64,000 nt of DNA from Conoideocrella luteorostrata (GCA_032433595.1 JASWJB010000041.1:124001-188000), one strand, 5' to 3'; counted from the stretch's first letter, positions 47,552-60,526 are shown. Notes: generated by a model from the sequence alone, not told the origin. Numbers and translations are program-made.

Positions 47552-49563
47552 ATGCCGATGAGGTTTATGACGGTCGATAATGTTTTGCAATACAACACAC
47601 AAATTCCTTCGGGTCAACCACGAGAACCTCCAACACCACAAAGAATTATTCCAGCTGCCGGAGTTGGTCAGGGGAGACGTATGGTTTCTGGCGGCGGACT
47701 GCCAAACCTTCACTCACGCACTGGCCAGCCCATGCCCTCGCGAACAACCAAGATCAGCCAGAAACTGGTTCTCTTACCAGAGACTGACGATAGCGTTGAG
47801 GGTGCCGAGGAGGAGATTGAAAGCGAAACTGTTTTGGCGCGGAGACTACAAAATGAGGAAAACCGGCCATTAAGAGACGAAGAATTAGATGTGCTCAGGA
47901 AGAGAGGCGGCATCAGAGGGAAGAGCTACGCCGAAAGACTCCCGAAACTACAGAGAAAGGACAAAGTCAGTCGTTTAACAGCATATTGCACTGCCCAGGC
48001 GTACAAAACAGCTGAAACATCGGAATTTTTGAGAAAAAAGCACGAAGCCAAGACAAAGCTGTACGATGATTGTTTGTATGCAATTTATGCGTTACCACTC
48101 TTGAATGGCACCGAAGGATTTCGGGTCCGTGGTCGACCCATGCTGAAAACTCCAGGTACGGGCAAGACGATGCTAGATTTAGAGATTGAGAGAAGCGAAT
48201 ACCGAGACCATCACGAAGGCTATTTCGAAGATGATGCGTATACAAACCCAGAGAGTCCCGAAAGAGGGGATCGAGGAGCACCTAGGTATGACCACTCCTC
48301 ATCTCCCGGGAACGACGCCCATCAGAATCAAGAAGATGGCCTTCCATCGCACATGAGTCGCCTGGCCCCGGACGACAAGAACTTTGCCGAGATGTTCGTC
48401 TTTTCATACGGTGTTGTCGTGTTCTGGAACTTCACAGAACATCAAGAAAAAGACATACTTGCGGACCTGACATTTGCTGATGCTGGGGCCGGCGTCTCTC
48501 TTTTGACTCGACCACTGGAACAAGATGACTTCGAGACGGAGGAGTTCCACTTTGAATACAGCCCGGACGTCAAGCGACCGCGAGTTTTCAATGACATGAT
48601 CACTTTACTGCCTCGATCGGATCATATGATCAAACTTACCATCAGTCATGCAATTGCGCAGAGTACTAAGCTGTGCTTTTTCGAGGAGAGGATGGGCGAA
48701 ACCATGCTGGATGCCCAACATGTGCCAAAGACGTTGGCACTGACGGGACAGCTAAATATGACCAGGGTTGAGATTGTGACCCTCCTTGGCAGGCTGTTCA
48801 AGAGTCGGGTGGACATAAATCTTTGTAAGTACTTTCGAACAAATATGCCTACCATTCCAGCAGGATTTATGTGAAAACCATAATTGAGCCGAATGCTAAC
48901 ACGCCATTTTTAATAGCGTCTAATATTCTCGATGTTCCGAATTTCTTCTGGGACTCGGAACCAACCCTGCATCCCCTTTACGTTGCCATCCGCGAATATT
49001 TGGAGATTGACCCGCGAATCAAAGTACTAAATGAGCGGTGCCGTGTGTTCCTCGACCTTGCCGAAATTTTATCAGACTCGATAGCAGATGCGAAGATGAG
49101 CTACATTACTTGGATTGTCATTATACTCATCCTGGCCAGTATCTTCGTTACACTAACCGAAGTCATTCTACGTTTTGTGATGCTCAAAAAGAGTAGTGCG
49201 AACGGAAGACTGGCGGAGCCATTTACGTCAATATCATGGAGCGGAAACGTTGACCCCTCGGAATTACCCGAGGTCCTGACTCTCCCTTCAGCCTCAGCTT
49301 CAGTTGCTACTCAGACTATTGGCAGCTCCATATTAAACGAAAAAAAAACATCCGAAGTCGGAGCAGTTACGGATCTTGAGGTTCTGGCGCTCACCCTTGG
49401 CTTACAATCGAATGCTACGCTGGATGATGTTAAGCGCTGTATACATAATCTCAAAGACGCAATGAAATCTGCCGAGCATTGCGCCACTATTGAAGACTTG
49501 CCTCGCCTGCCCTCCGGAGAATTAAGGAAGAAACAGGACGTAAGACATTCAGGTTTATTTTAA
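47552..49563 (+). CDS. rmd1: Rmd1/Rmd8-like DUF155 membrane protein
   Basis: Two exons, 47552-48824 and 48917-49563, encode 639 residues; the 92-bp intron is GT-AG. The disordered N-terminus leads to KISQKLVLLPETDD and then the DUF155 domain: VSRLTAYCTAQAYKTAETSE, EMFVFSYGVVVFWNFTEHQE, ISHAIAQSTKLCFFEERMGE and NILDVPNFFWDSEPTLHPLY. Near the C-terminus lies one clear membrane helix, ITWIVIILILASIFVTLTEV, followed by a charged tail. Yeast Rmd1/Rmd8 were named for a requirement in meiotic nuclear division. The mitochondrial relatives of the family act in mitochondrial translation, but the present protein, with its disordered N-terminus, resembles the cytosolic/vacuole-type fungal branch. The start at 47552 is the first ATG of the open frame; an upstream coding exon is not excluded. 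Confidence 0.9.
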
Positions 49564-49654
49564 GCACACATTGCCGTTCAGCGATGGACGGGGAAGTTTG
49601 TTTCTTCGGCAGTTAGAATCAACACGTTCTCACGACTCGGGATACGGCTTTGCG

Positions 49655-49687
49655 TACTCCGTACATCTCACGACTAACTACGGAGTA
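49655..49687. repeat. TACTCCGTAC ... TACGGAGTA inverted pair
   Basis: TACTCCGTAC (49655-49664) and TACGGAGTA (49679-49687) face each other across a 14-bp loop, so an RNA or cruciform hairpin could form about 90 bp after the Rmd1-like stop codon. Confidence 0.65.
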
Positions 49688-50051
49688 AAGCCTGCGCTTA
49701 TTCTGTCGTGAAGGATCCTATTCCCTGTTCCTTCAGCCGCGTCTTAACACGCAATGGTCATGCGGCTCTCAAACTATGACACTAGTGCCGATTTCTCTAA
49801 TGCTACTCTACAATGACTACGGCTCTGTACGGAGTACAAGCTTGCGCGTTCCCGGTTCCGATTATCCTGGCGTAAGAGAGTGGAGGCACTGTTGACAAAA
49901 GGCCTCAAACAATGAGGCTGAAATCCGCCGTTACAAAACACTCGAAAGAAACGCTTGCATTACGCATGGGAAACGCATGAAGGGTCCCAGCTAATTCCCC
50001 GTTCCAGCGCTAGCGCATATATCTCTTACATAGTCTGGTGTTTCAATGTAA

Positions 50052-50077
50052 TTTTTTTTTTTTTTTAAATTTTTTTT
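50052..50077. repeat. Poly-T tracts
   Basis: Fifteen T, AAA, then eight T. Low-complexity intergenic sequence. Confidence 0.8.
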
Positions 50078-50544
50078 CTTTGGTTTGTACATACTTTTCG
50101 GGGTGCAGTTTTAACTACGGATCCTACCCTTCCCCCCGTCCCATCATATTTTAGCCGTTTAGGAGGGGCATCATCATCCAGGGTCATCGTGGTCTAGGGC
50201 GTTCGATTTTGTTCTCTATAGGGAAATATTACTCAGTTACAGATTAAGTAACAATTGTCGGGAAAATCGGCAGGTAGCGCAGCACATGCGCTCTATGCAA
50301 ACTTATTAGTCCCTTTGTTCATACCCAATGCACAATGCAGTAGTAATACAGTAGTAATACAGTAACTACTCCTTACAGAGTATGGGAATACCATGACACT
50401 GTAAAATAATAGAGTACCGCATTTCGCACAAACTACAAGAGGGACCGCATTGTGGCTTTGCTCACTCAACTGGACAGATACCAGTTAGTTAGTTGGCAGC
50501 TGCGAAAAAAGAGTCGCGGAGAACGAATATTATGTCATACTAAC

Positions 50545-50568
50545 TACTCCGTCCTCCGTGCGGAGTAC
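50545..50568. repeat. Imperfect palindromic TACTCCGT...GCGGAGTAC element
   Basis: TACTCCGTCCTCCGTGCGGAGTAC: an imperfect, expanded version of the 16-bp palindrome with an inserted CTCCGT unit. Confidence 0.7.
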
Positions 50569-52274
50569 ACCATAGTTATAGCACGGCCCAGTTAACTACA
50601 GAACACAGTGCTTGCAAAGCAGGGCAGCCGCCCGGCTATCCTGGTTAATATCCGCGCTGCATGCATGGCTGCCGGGATGTGGGATGTAGACAGATAGGTG
50701 TGCCCACACACTCTCTCTGGGTTCGTTGCCAGTACAGTATTACGGAGTGCATGATATTACCAGCTTCATGGTTAACTAATTCGTACCTACATACATACGG
50801 AGCACTATTATAGGCCGTTCCAGCTCCCGGAGGGTTTCTTACAACTGTCCTCTATTCAGCCAATGGGCGACTTCCATCCTCTTATAGTCATCGCCCGAAA
50901 CGGATAAAAAGAAAGTAAAAATAAAAATAACAAAGGGGTCGCCTCAGCCCGTAATACTGCGAGAACAAATTTTATGCCATGCAATGCCTGAGCCATGTAC
51001 GGAGTGGTTCATGTACTACCTGCGTCGCACAATACAGTAATTTCACTACAAGCCACGAAGTAAGGATGGTAAAACTACTAGTAGTACTCCGTCCGAGTTT
51101 CCTTCATCATCAGCACAATCACAATACACACGCCCCCTGAAGCGAGCGCCACATCCTGCTACACGGACTTAGTCCAAAGTCCTATCCTTGAATGCCGTGA
51201 CCCGAGATTACCATTCACCGCGCTGTCCACAAGAATTCTCATACCTCCCCTGTTCAAAATGCCAGCTGCTCCATTTCTGTAAGAAAGGACGCGTATGCTT
51301 TTTAGCTCTCCTGATGAACCCCACAGTCCAGCTGGGCCCATCAGCGGCCCCCACTAGCAAATGGATTCTCCCCCCAGATCCTGATTGATTTTATGCCGAT
51401 GCGGCCGCGGCCGTGAGTAGCAACTTCCGCTGCTTACTGCTTAACGAACAAAGTTGAGTTTACAACAGTGCATGGACATGCTTGCTCTGAAGCCACTCCT
51501 CTCTCCCGGTCAATGCCCTAGTTACATAGTAAAGATCGCTATAAGGTCAGGGACGGCTTCGTGTCCACGGAATACAGTTCTGGGACTGACGGCTATGTGT
51601 GGTGCCCGTTCATACCGAAAATCCTAAACAGGATATTTTGAAAGCCTTGACGAGGAGTCAATTTTAGCAGAGCCGTCAAGCGTGAGAATACCAAGTCGTA
51701 GACACTAATAGCCGAGGAGTACCGACCGACGCAGGTGCCAGCGCTGGCTGGGGCTGACAGCGGTAGTCCGCTCAGGTTGAATATCGGAGACGTAGAATGA
51801 AGACGACTACGTTGTTTGTGTTTATAATGATGATCAAGATAAGAATAACAAGACTACCTATCCTGAAATTGAATTACGGGATCCCGGCGCACAAAAATCA
51901 CTGTGCTTTCTGCCAGCCATAATGCCCAAAACGCCCATAACCCATGCTACCGTGATGATGCCGCCTTTCCCCAGACAGATATAATAAAATAAGAAGGGAT
52001 CTTTGCCCTTCGATGCCAACCCCCCCCATGGAGCTTTTATGTAGGCATGGAGCCAAATATACAAAACGTATTTCCCATCTCTGGCGAACAAGACGTAAAA
52101 AACCACGAGCGCGCCAGCTCCGAGGACAAAAATATGTTTACGAATCCTTCCTTCTGGTTGTCTCACGCCCCGCAATCTCAACACCACTGCCTCCAGTTCT
52201 TGTGTCGTCTATTGGGAAAGAAATAGATGAAAAAATAAATTCGGGTATCTCGAACGAAGAACGGATCGCGCGTA

Positions 52275-53518
52275 CTACCTGGAGTGTTGATCCACAGGCT
52301 GATATTGTGTTTGTTTTCTCTTCTTGTCAAGTTCGGCCTTGCTATAGATAGCCGCACCAACCATAGTGACGGCCATGCCAGCTCCGTTGAGCAGATCGAC
52401 GGAAACGTTGAAAAGAAATATGCCAAGTAGAACTGTTAGACATTGCTTGAGATTGCCGCACACCGTCATCGTCAATGCACCAGCCAATTTGTTCGTGTTG
52501 AACGAGGAGATGTTGAGAAGAAGTGCAAGGAAGCCATTGCCAGTCAATGATGCAATTGATGTAGGAACAGAAATCTCTCCAGACGTAATAAGTTCTCGAA
52601 AACCTGCAACTTCGCCGGTGGCGGTAGCGCAAGCCAAGGCCTGCAGCGCAGCCAGAGGTGACATGCGCATGAGGAATTCGACAGGTGGCAACGCCAAAGA
52701 CCCGGTCATAAATCGATTAGTTACAACTGTCTGTTGTTGGTTGTACAAGGTTAGCTGTGCATGCCGCCATTGACACATACCCCACCAAGATTCGCAACTT
52801 ACCTTGATAGCGGCGAGAACGACCCCCAGTATGGTCAAAAGGAAACCAGCATCAGTAAACGTCATTTCGCCTGCAGTTGTCATAGCTGCACCAATTATGA
52901 GAGGCACCAGGGATAGGTAGGTCATGTAGCTATAAGTACGGCCGTACCATGAACGATATATCAGGATGGTAAAGATGGGGCACAGCATGCGTATAGTCTG
53001 ATAGAACGGAACGGACACCATAGCCAGAGAAAGGTTGGATACGGCAATATTTGCCGTGAACAGTGCGCTGAAGGCAACAAGAGCAAGGTTTTCGCGACGA
53101 CCCAAGCGTGACAGTTTGAAGTGACCCATATGCATCATTGCATATGTGCCCATGCTGGCAAAGGAGGCGTGAAGGAAGGTAAGGAGCCATGGAAAGTGGA
53201 ACTACCGGTACTTTTAGTTAGAACGTGCACCGCTCGACACCAAGTCAACTTGATTGCCTTTCTCGCGTTGTGACTTACCATGCCCAGTACTAGCTTGTTG
53301 TAAAGGGTGAGCAGTAGGGAGAAGAAAAAATATGTCCCCAACCAGGTAAATTTGATGGTACTCGGAATGGAGTATTCATGGTCCAAATTCTGGTCTTTAA
53401 CGGGTTCTGAGCGCCCCGCGGTTGCCTCAACATCTTGGTTTAAAGCTTTCGATTCGACGTCATCCCCTTGATACAGGGGATGAGCTAGTTCTTCGCTACT
53501 CCTCCGTGACATGATCAT
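52275..53518 (-). CDS. TPT-family (triose-phosphate/nucleotide-sugar-type) transporter
   Basis: Three exons, 53518-53279, 53201-52803 and 52730-52275, encode 364 residues; all intron joins are phase 0. After a polar N-terminus come about ten hydrophobic helices, starting TIKFTWLGTYFFFSLLLTLY and FHFPWLLTFLHASFASMGTY. The blocks VSVPFYQTIRMLCPIFTILI and the C-terminal TMTVCGNLKQCLTVLLGIFL plus GAGMAVTMVGAAIYSKAELD are typical of the drug/metabolite-superfamily TPT group. Fungal members usually sit in Golgi or ER membranes and exchange nucleotide sugars or phosphorylated sugars; the substrate cannot be told here. Length is normal (about 350-400). Confidence 0.92.
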
Positions 53519-54314
53519 ATATGTTGTACGAGGATAGGGAAATAAAATTGATAATCGAAGGCGACTATATGAACCATCGGCTGTCGGAATTCTGAGTTGC
53601 GTTGCTATGACGAAAGCATATTATGGTTCTGAGGCCAGTTAAAAATCAACCGTCTCAGCTTGGGTGGTTTTGGTTGTTCAATAATATGGAGTTTTGGAAT
53701 AGAGGCAATAGATCGGATTGTGTCGTGGCGGAGCAATGCTTCGGGACCGGGATCGTAATCGCTGTCGACTGGGGTTATTTGAGGCTGAGTACAGAGTAGT
53801 AGAATCAACAAAAAAAAGAGGGCAAGCGATGTATATAAAGAAACACACAACAACAGAATGAGGTAGAGAACGTGATGGAAGATCAAGCAAAACTTCCAAT
53901 ATATTCAGATCCAGGGCATCAAGGCCTAGTGATGAGGAGGAAGGAAGATCAAGAGAGCAAAGGTGATTGCAGGAGGGGACGTAATGAAGAGAAAGTGGGA
54001 GAGGAAACTAGGCCTTGCGTATTACGGGCTGCGTGGTGCCAAGTTCTTGAAGGCCACGCACTACTCCGTACACACAATCAATTACTAGTACCAGACCAGC
54101 ATGCAGTGGCGGGCGCGGCGACGATGTGCACTAGCGACAGGCACGTTAGAAGGGGGTGGGTGGATTTGAGGCCAGAAGGAAGTGTGGACACAAGGGCTAG
54201 AAAGACAATAGGAGGGGTGTGTGGCGAGCGGCAAGTAGCACTACAAGGGCAGGCAGGAGCACTGGACGCTTGGCATGACAGGGCATGGCATGGCCTCGCG
54301 TAAGTGCAAGTATG

Positions 54315-54328
54315 TACTCCGTACTCCG
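54315..54328. repeat. TACTCCGTACTCCG element
   Basis: Direct double copy of the family word. Confidence 0.75.
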
Positions 54329-56442
54329 CATGGTAACTATGGCACATACGCATGTACTGGTGCTTTGGCTTGGCTGGGGCAGGGCAGCCTGGGAGCTCTG
54401 AGTCCCGTCGGGGGAAAGCTGCCGCAGGCAGCCGACTGCGCCGCAGCCGCAATAACTAGCAACTTGGCACCCCAACTGCCCCCCCGGAGCTTGGCGGGTG
54501 ACATCAATGACCTTCAGCATTCAACAAAACTGGGAGCGCGAAACAGTCGATAACAACAATTTAATGGGCTACCGACTACCTACCACCGCCTTGCATTTTA
54601 TTCCTCCTCCCTTCATCCAATGTTCATTCAACTGAAGAGGATTTCGTCAGGCAGGATCGAGTTCTTCTAGAGGGTCTTGTGCTGCGAACCTCGGAGAGAA
54701 CAGCACAGAATAAATATTCATCAGATTATATCGTCTTATTAATAGTTATATCAAGGTTAAGATAATAAATAAGTAATAAGAATACGTCACATACCACAAT
54801 TCCCATCACACGAACAGCACGACCTTGGGGGCGAATATAATGACACGAAGTAGCATAGTAATCTTGTGTGAACCAATGCTCCCTGATACAGTATATCCTG
54901 GTGAACAAATCATTTCTTGGCCGGCAACACTTCTTTTCCAAATGATTTAAGGCATGGTCAGCCAAATTATTACACCACGGCGGTAGCAAATATGCCAACA
55001 ATCAGCAACTGGGACGGAACTCTGAATGTCGAGTGGCTAGACGAAGATTAAGGTGACGGCCTAACCCGATTTCACAAATAAATAGCAGTAATTAATGAGA
55101 GAAAAAATTTGTTTTCGTGGATGGTCCAACCTGACGTTTTGTCCAATAATGACAGTTCCAACTCCTTGGCAGCAACCTCTTCCACATAGGTCAGTGGCTC
55201 TACTGTGTGTAGCACAGTGGTGGCAATCAATCCTTTCTCCAGCAATCAGCAGACCCCATCGTATGGCACAATTCATGGGTGCCACGGCGACTTGTAAGGT
55301 GCCTGCTATACCCAAATGTAACTAAGGAGATGAGGTTGAACTCCGAAACTGTTTCAACGAATGACTGATAATGGAGGAACTCACTTTCAGTACCCCCGTA
55401 CTCCGTAGTCTTCAGAATAATACATCATCGGCGGGTTGTTCTTATTCCCGAGAAATGCACCAAAAAAGCGCTACAAACGAACTTTCCGAAGAGTCTTCCC
55501 CTTTTCATCCATGTGTGGGGTAAGAGGCTATCCCTGCGTGCGGGTGCGCACTTGGCGTTCTAATATTTGACAGGGATGGGTTAGTCTCAGACTTGGCTAA
55601 TTATTTTGTTTGGGTTCAAGCAGCCTTGTTGGTGGTAAGTTTTTATCAGGCCGTTTCTGTTCAATTGTTGCACTCGGCTGGCTCTGCCAACAAACACGAG
55701 TCAGGATGACGAGTTCGGCACTCACCGCTCCTCGATGCGCAATGAAGAGATAAACCCACAAAGGGAGGCTTCCAAAAGAGGAGCTTTGCAGTACAGTATA
55801 CTCTGTAACTGTGGAGTACAGAGTCAACTCGGACAGCCAAGTTAGATAAGGGGGGCGAGCTGGTTCTGGCCGTATCTCAGGTACGGCAATTGCTGGCACT
55901 CTACTCCGTACTCTGTTAGACATGGTCAAACTGCCAGGTGGCTTTTCGTCAACATTTGGTTTCAGGACGCGTTTACGCAGAGACCCGCAAAAGTTCTTTA
56001 GAAGGGACCGGACATGATGATTACCGATACGGAGTGCCCAGTAACTAACCACGGAGCGACAAGTGTGTAAATACGATTAAGCCTCAGCAGGGCGACAGGA
56101 GGGAGGCTACCGCTATGATGAAGATTAAGCCAAGTAATCTGAGTGCACCCTCTTCTCGACCAGCAAATAAGGGGGTCCGGTCTTGGCTCAAACTGCCTTG
56201 CCTTGGCACCAGGCTCATGAAAGGGGATTTTAGTTGCCAGGTACCTATTACTGGTCTGTACGGAGTAGTTGACCAACTTCCATATCACCCAATGAGTCTC
56301 CTGCTGGTCCTGATAAGTTGGCTTGGCGGGCAACAGATGTGCATCACGCGATCCCAGCCTATTGACACTTGGCATCACAGATAAGGGAACAAACTTAACA
56401 AGCAAGACAGTTGAGGCACGGAGTACTTAGTCTCTACCTATG

Positions 56443-56458
56443 TACGGAGTACGGAGTA
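56443..56458. repeat. TACGGAGTACGGAGTA element
   Basis: Direct double copy of TACGGAGTA sharing two bases. Nearby single copies lie at 56259-56267 and 56937-56946. Confidence 0.8.
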
Positions 56459-58851
56459 GATTATGTTTTTAATATATACGGGATACTGTCCGGAGTTTTG
56501 GTTCGATCCGCGTCGGAGTGGCTGTGTTCCGGCCAGATCTGTCACAGCAGTAAATTCTCAATACACATCGGTGACTGGAGAGAAAAGCGTCGCCGGCAAC
56601 TCCCGGATTCCGGATGCCAGGACAAGGGCATGACCCATAGCAGAAGACTTTGTTACGATATAGCAATGATCGAAGTGCCGCGTGCTTTGTGACACCGGAG
56701 CAAATCTTCCTATTCACAATAACCCTCTCGTTTTAATACTTGAACTCTTCCCATTCAAAACAAAAACACGATGTCTCTAAAACTGCACCCGGCGGTGAAT
56801 ACAATACATTATCAGGTTGGTATCACTACAATACAATGCCTACGCAAGCGTTGCCCCTTGACGAGACGCCCAGAAAGCCAAGCCGGACCAGTGCACTCCA
56901 GCGGGGACAGAATTGTGACTGTACTACGCTACTACGTACTCCGTACATTACGAATCATTGATGATTTCAGGTGGCTGCGGTTGGGTCTTGGCAAAGGGCA
57001 AAGCTCACTGCTCGACGTGTGCTATCTGTTGCCGCCGTGGTCGTGCCTGTAACAGAACGTGCCCTTAATGGAATGAAGTGCACTCCGTACACACGATTAC
57101 GGAAATTTCGGTGCTCTTAGGTTTTAGCTACCGAATTGGCGCCCTTCTGCCGAATCATTGTGTAACTCACTCCTTATGTGGACGTATTCTTATGTCAGGT
57201 CACATTGCTTTCCGAATATAGTTTGGAATAGAGACGATGGTGGGCAAGTTGATTGACGTCGGGAACAGATGGATGTGCCGTTGCTTTTTGTCTAGGGCGA
57301 GTAGCTCACGTTAGCGTTCTTGCCTAGAAAAGCTTCATTCAAAGGCCGAATACATCACGCTTGCATGCGGCGCACGCTTCCGGATGCATTGCCCAATGCA
57401 AACACCGACTGAGTCGCTTCAGAGGTAGGCGGATAATGGGGATGGCTGCCAAGTTGAAGGTATGCTGGAATGTCATCGACACGAGATGTTGCTAAGCTAG
57501 GTAGGTAAAGTAACAAATGTGATAGACAATTATAGCGGAGTCGCAGGCTGGTCAGCGCCCCAGCAACTGCACCGAAGTGGGCGCCTTTAAAAGATTAAAG
57601 ATGAAGCAGATGATCAATGGGTAAATACGGGTTTGATCGGCGCCAGATTAACCGTTTGAATCGTCGCACCACCCCATGCCGCATGACAGGACAAACTTTG
57701 GAGACGCACGAATCAACGTCAGTGGCTCTTTCTGCGGCCCTCTACGGCCGGGTACTTTTAAATTGCCCTTTCTTATCTGCAACAAGTTAAATTTTTCAGC
57801 ACTTCCGCCAAGTCGGACAGCTCTGAAGGCCAACGATCGCAAAGCGGTGCAAGGACGCCGACGCCTGCATCATGGCGTACTCTGCGTATGTAGTACCCAG
57901 CAATCCTTGAAATCAGGCATCAGTCATTGGTCATCCAACATGAAGCACATCCGCCGATCATGGGACGAACCTGGAGGGTACCCAGATGTACCCCCGCTCA
58001 CAGAGAGCATGTTTCCGGTTTCGAGAACCACGTTTTCTACTTTTCGTACCTCCCCAACCGAGGCCATTTTTATTCTTGTTTTTATGACGACGATCCAAGC
58101 CTATTTCTTAGCGTCGCTGCAACACCCCAGCAGCAGTATTTACTCCAATGACTGCCGGACGTCGCACCTTTCAAGGGAGGTGGTTCTGCCCTATATTCGT
58201 AACAACCTAGGTATACAACGGATTCGTCTTCACATCTACTGTAAGAGCCGCCATCACAATGTAAGTAAGTGAGAGCATTTCAGCTCAGAGCGCCTGACGC
58301 ATCGGACGAGCTGATGCTACTGTTCAGCTGGTCGTCGTTCCACAAGACTGAGACGGAAGGATTCAGCCGTAACTCCTGCACAAAAACCCCGTAGAGCCAA
58401 GACAAGAAGATAAGAGTGATCAGCTTCACAAATTACAAAGTGCCACATCACCTAACCGAACGGCACATGCATATGCGATCCCTCAATGTTATCACACAAA
58501 TATGCAGAGTACTCTAGTCGACCGGTACGAGAATAACCGCGAAAATGAACCTGTTTTCTTGACATTCTGCCCTACTCCTCCGGTACCTAGGTGAATACAC
58601 TCGTTTGCTAACTGTCCCGTCGTTCATTTGGCGGCCTTTGGCTGGTTCAATTTATTTATTAGTTGAAGCCATCATTGGTGCTTGGCACACGATACCTTCA
58701 CTAACGACAGCCCACGCTAGCCTAGGTGCCATTTTGTGGTGTATGTTGCAGATATCTTTCAGTTCACCTTTACTTTTTCTTTAATTAACACATAATTATT
58801 CCCATGGCCTAGATAGATACACCTAGTAGTACATATTCTCTATCCGCCGCC

Positions 58852-60526
58852 ATGGCACTGGTTGTATTTATACGGCGCAATTTGGCGTTGGCTGCCTGCG
58901 TCTCCCTCGCATTGATGGTGGGATTATATACAAGAAATATGCTTCTTACAGTATGGCTATGACGATACATATAATGACAAATTCAATTCCGGAAACAAGC
59001 AGCTGACGAACTGATGCTCACAGGATCGGTTCGAAAACGCGATTCCAACTCCATCAAACAGACTTGCCGATGATTCTAAACAAAGATTGCCCAACGTATC
59101 CCAGTTCACAGACGAAAGTCCACCAAGCAATAATCGAGACACTCTGGACCCAGGTGTGGCGATGTCACGATTGCATTTCTTGATACTGGCGAGCCAACCA
59201 ACCCTTCAGTTTTGCTACAATTTGGCTTCAGCGGCAGTGAACAGATATCCCGTTCCCATGCTTCTTGGCTGGAACGGCCAAGGAGAATTCGATGCCGCCA
59301 AAACTCATCTTGCCAAGTTACGAACCTTGAAACGATACCTACACTCATTGAACTCTGATGAGGATGACGATCTTGTCATAATTGTGGATGGATTTGACAT
59401 CATTCACCAGTTGCCGGCAGAAGTGATTCTAGAACGATACTTTGAGGTTGCAGAAAAGGCCGATGCTCACCTGGCACAACGCTTAGCCATTCCCCGAGAG
59501 GAACTTCTTGAGAGGAATATCAAACAATCTGTCTTCTTTGGCCCCGACAAGGTTTGCTGGCCGCGGGATGCGAGAGCTGCTCGGTGCTGGGCTGCGCCGG
59601 CTTCCACTTTGGGAGCGAACGCCTTTGGCCCTGATAGGGGACCTGTGGACATCACTTCAAAAGACCCTCGCTGGCTGAATTCAGGTACCGTCATTGGCCC
59701 CATACGTGATATAAGGAGGGTTGTGGATGTCACCATAGAAGAGATTGGAGCCACGTACGACACTGAGTTCTGGCAGTCAGACTCTGACCAGTACTATTTG
59801 TCCAATGTCTGGGGCCGGCAAGAGTATTGGCGCAACCCCGTAGTGCTTAACGAACAGCAGGTACGAGAAGGTCCGTTCGATGGAATCATACCAGAGAAGA
59901 AGACAGAGCATCAAGAAACTGAACTTCACATGGCTGTTGAATATGGGTCTTCTCTGTTCCAAACAAAAGCTGGCAACGAGCCATTTGTTGGCCACCTCCA
60001 ATACAACCTAGATGGCCACTCGGCTAGCATGAATATCGACCTATTTGGGCAAGGTGAAGAGTTCATGCCGTATCCCATCATGATGCCAGACAATGTTCGG
60101 ACCGCCCTTATGAAGCTTTACGATTCCATTCCGGATGCACATCCAGGTGCTTCGGCGGCAAATTGGATAAAGCTAGTGCATCTTGGCACGAATTTTGTTA
60201 CCAAACACATCTATGGGCTCTGGCATTGCACGGGGCCAAAGGAATCTCTAGACAGCGACTACACCAGGATGTGGTTCTATCCGTTTGTGAAGTCCCTTCT
60301 CCGAGAGTCTCTCAAAGCATCCCGGAGAGGTGAGCCAATATCATCCAAGCTGATAGACGGGCGAAGATGGGTTGCTAAATGGGCTCATCCTGAAGAGGGT
60401 GAGTTCGTAGACGAATACGGAGGTGCCTGGTCAGATGAAGGTCCTGGGAGGTTTGTCAGCTGGGGGGAGATGTGTGGGCAGCATGAGAGTGTTCTCTTTT
60501 GGGGGCAGTGGGCCACAGGTATGTAA
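58852..60526 (+). CDS. PLOD-type glycosyltransferase, type II membrane protein
   Basis: Two exons, 58852-58950 and 59024-60526, encode 533 residues; the 73-bp intron (GTATGG...CACAG) is phase 0. The ATG lies in a strong context (GCCGCCATGG). Exon 1 encodes a signal-anchor (LALAACVSLALMVGLY). The lumenal part has the glycosyltransferase domain related to the GT portion of procollagen lysyl hydroxylases: LVIIVDGFDIIHQLP with metal-binding Asp residues, FFGPDKVCWP, DPRWLNSGTVIGP, and SDSDQYYLSNVW, the usual block with a second Asp set. No oxygenase domain follows. Retention in the Golgi/ER and transfer of a hexose to a protein or glycan are inferred from family; donor and acceptor are unknown. 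Confidence 0.87.

Larger units (their letters stand above)
49564..52274. other. 2.7-kb convergent intergenic region with many family repeats
   Basis: Holds TACTCCGTA-family words at 49655-49664, 49679-49687, 49828-49837, 50545-50568, 50998-51006 and 51084-51093, and a T-rich tract at 50052-50077. A 109-codon minus frame (51858-52187) is hydrophobic but matches nothing I know. No gene is called. Confidence 0.5.
53519..58851. other. 5.3-kb gene-poor region with dense family repeats
   Basis: The largest gene-free stretch. Family words lie at 54062-54071, 54315-54328, 55399-55407, 55902-55911, 56259-56267, 56443-56458, 56937-56946 and 57081-57090. The A/T-rich part at 54710-54790 precedes low-complexity sequence. 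The longest frame (plus, 57676-58272, 198 codons) and an overlapping frame (57927-58151) resemble no family I know. The last 500 bp are the promoter of the glycosyltransferase gene. Confidence 0.5.

Noticed and set aside
51858..52187. Hydrophobic 109-codon minus-strand frame downstream of the TPT transporter
   Set aside because: Hydrophobicity follows from base composition; no conserved motif and no way to join it to the transporter reading frame was found.
53605..53886. Small hydrophobic minus-strand frame upstream of the TPT gene
   Set aside because: Produced by a pyrimidine-rich leader/promoter stretch containing a TATATACAT-like sequence; at most an upstream ORF.
54980..55325. Cysteine-containing minus-strand frame (55061-55315)
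   Set aside because: Several Cys residues suggested a small secreted peptide, but there is no signal peptide and the Cys spacing fits no known pattern.
56505..56520. tRNA B-box-like GGTTCGATCC
   Set aside because: No matching stem and no A box at the proper distance.
57676..58272. 198-codon plus-strand open frame
   Set aside because: Not called as a gene because no family feature or intron structure supports it; kept only as a low-interest observation.
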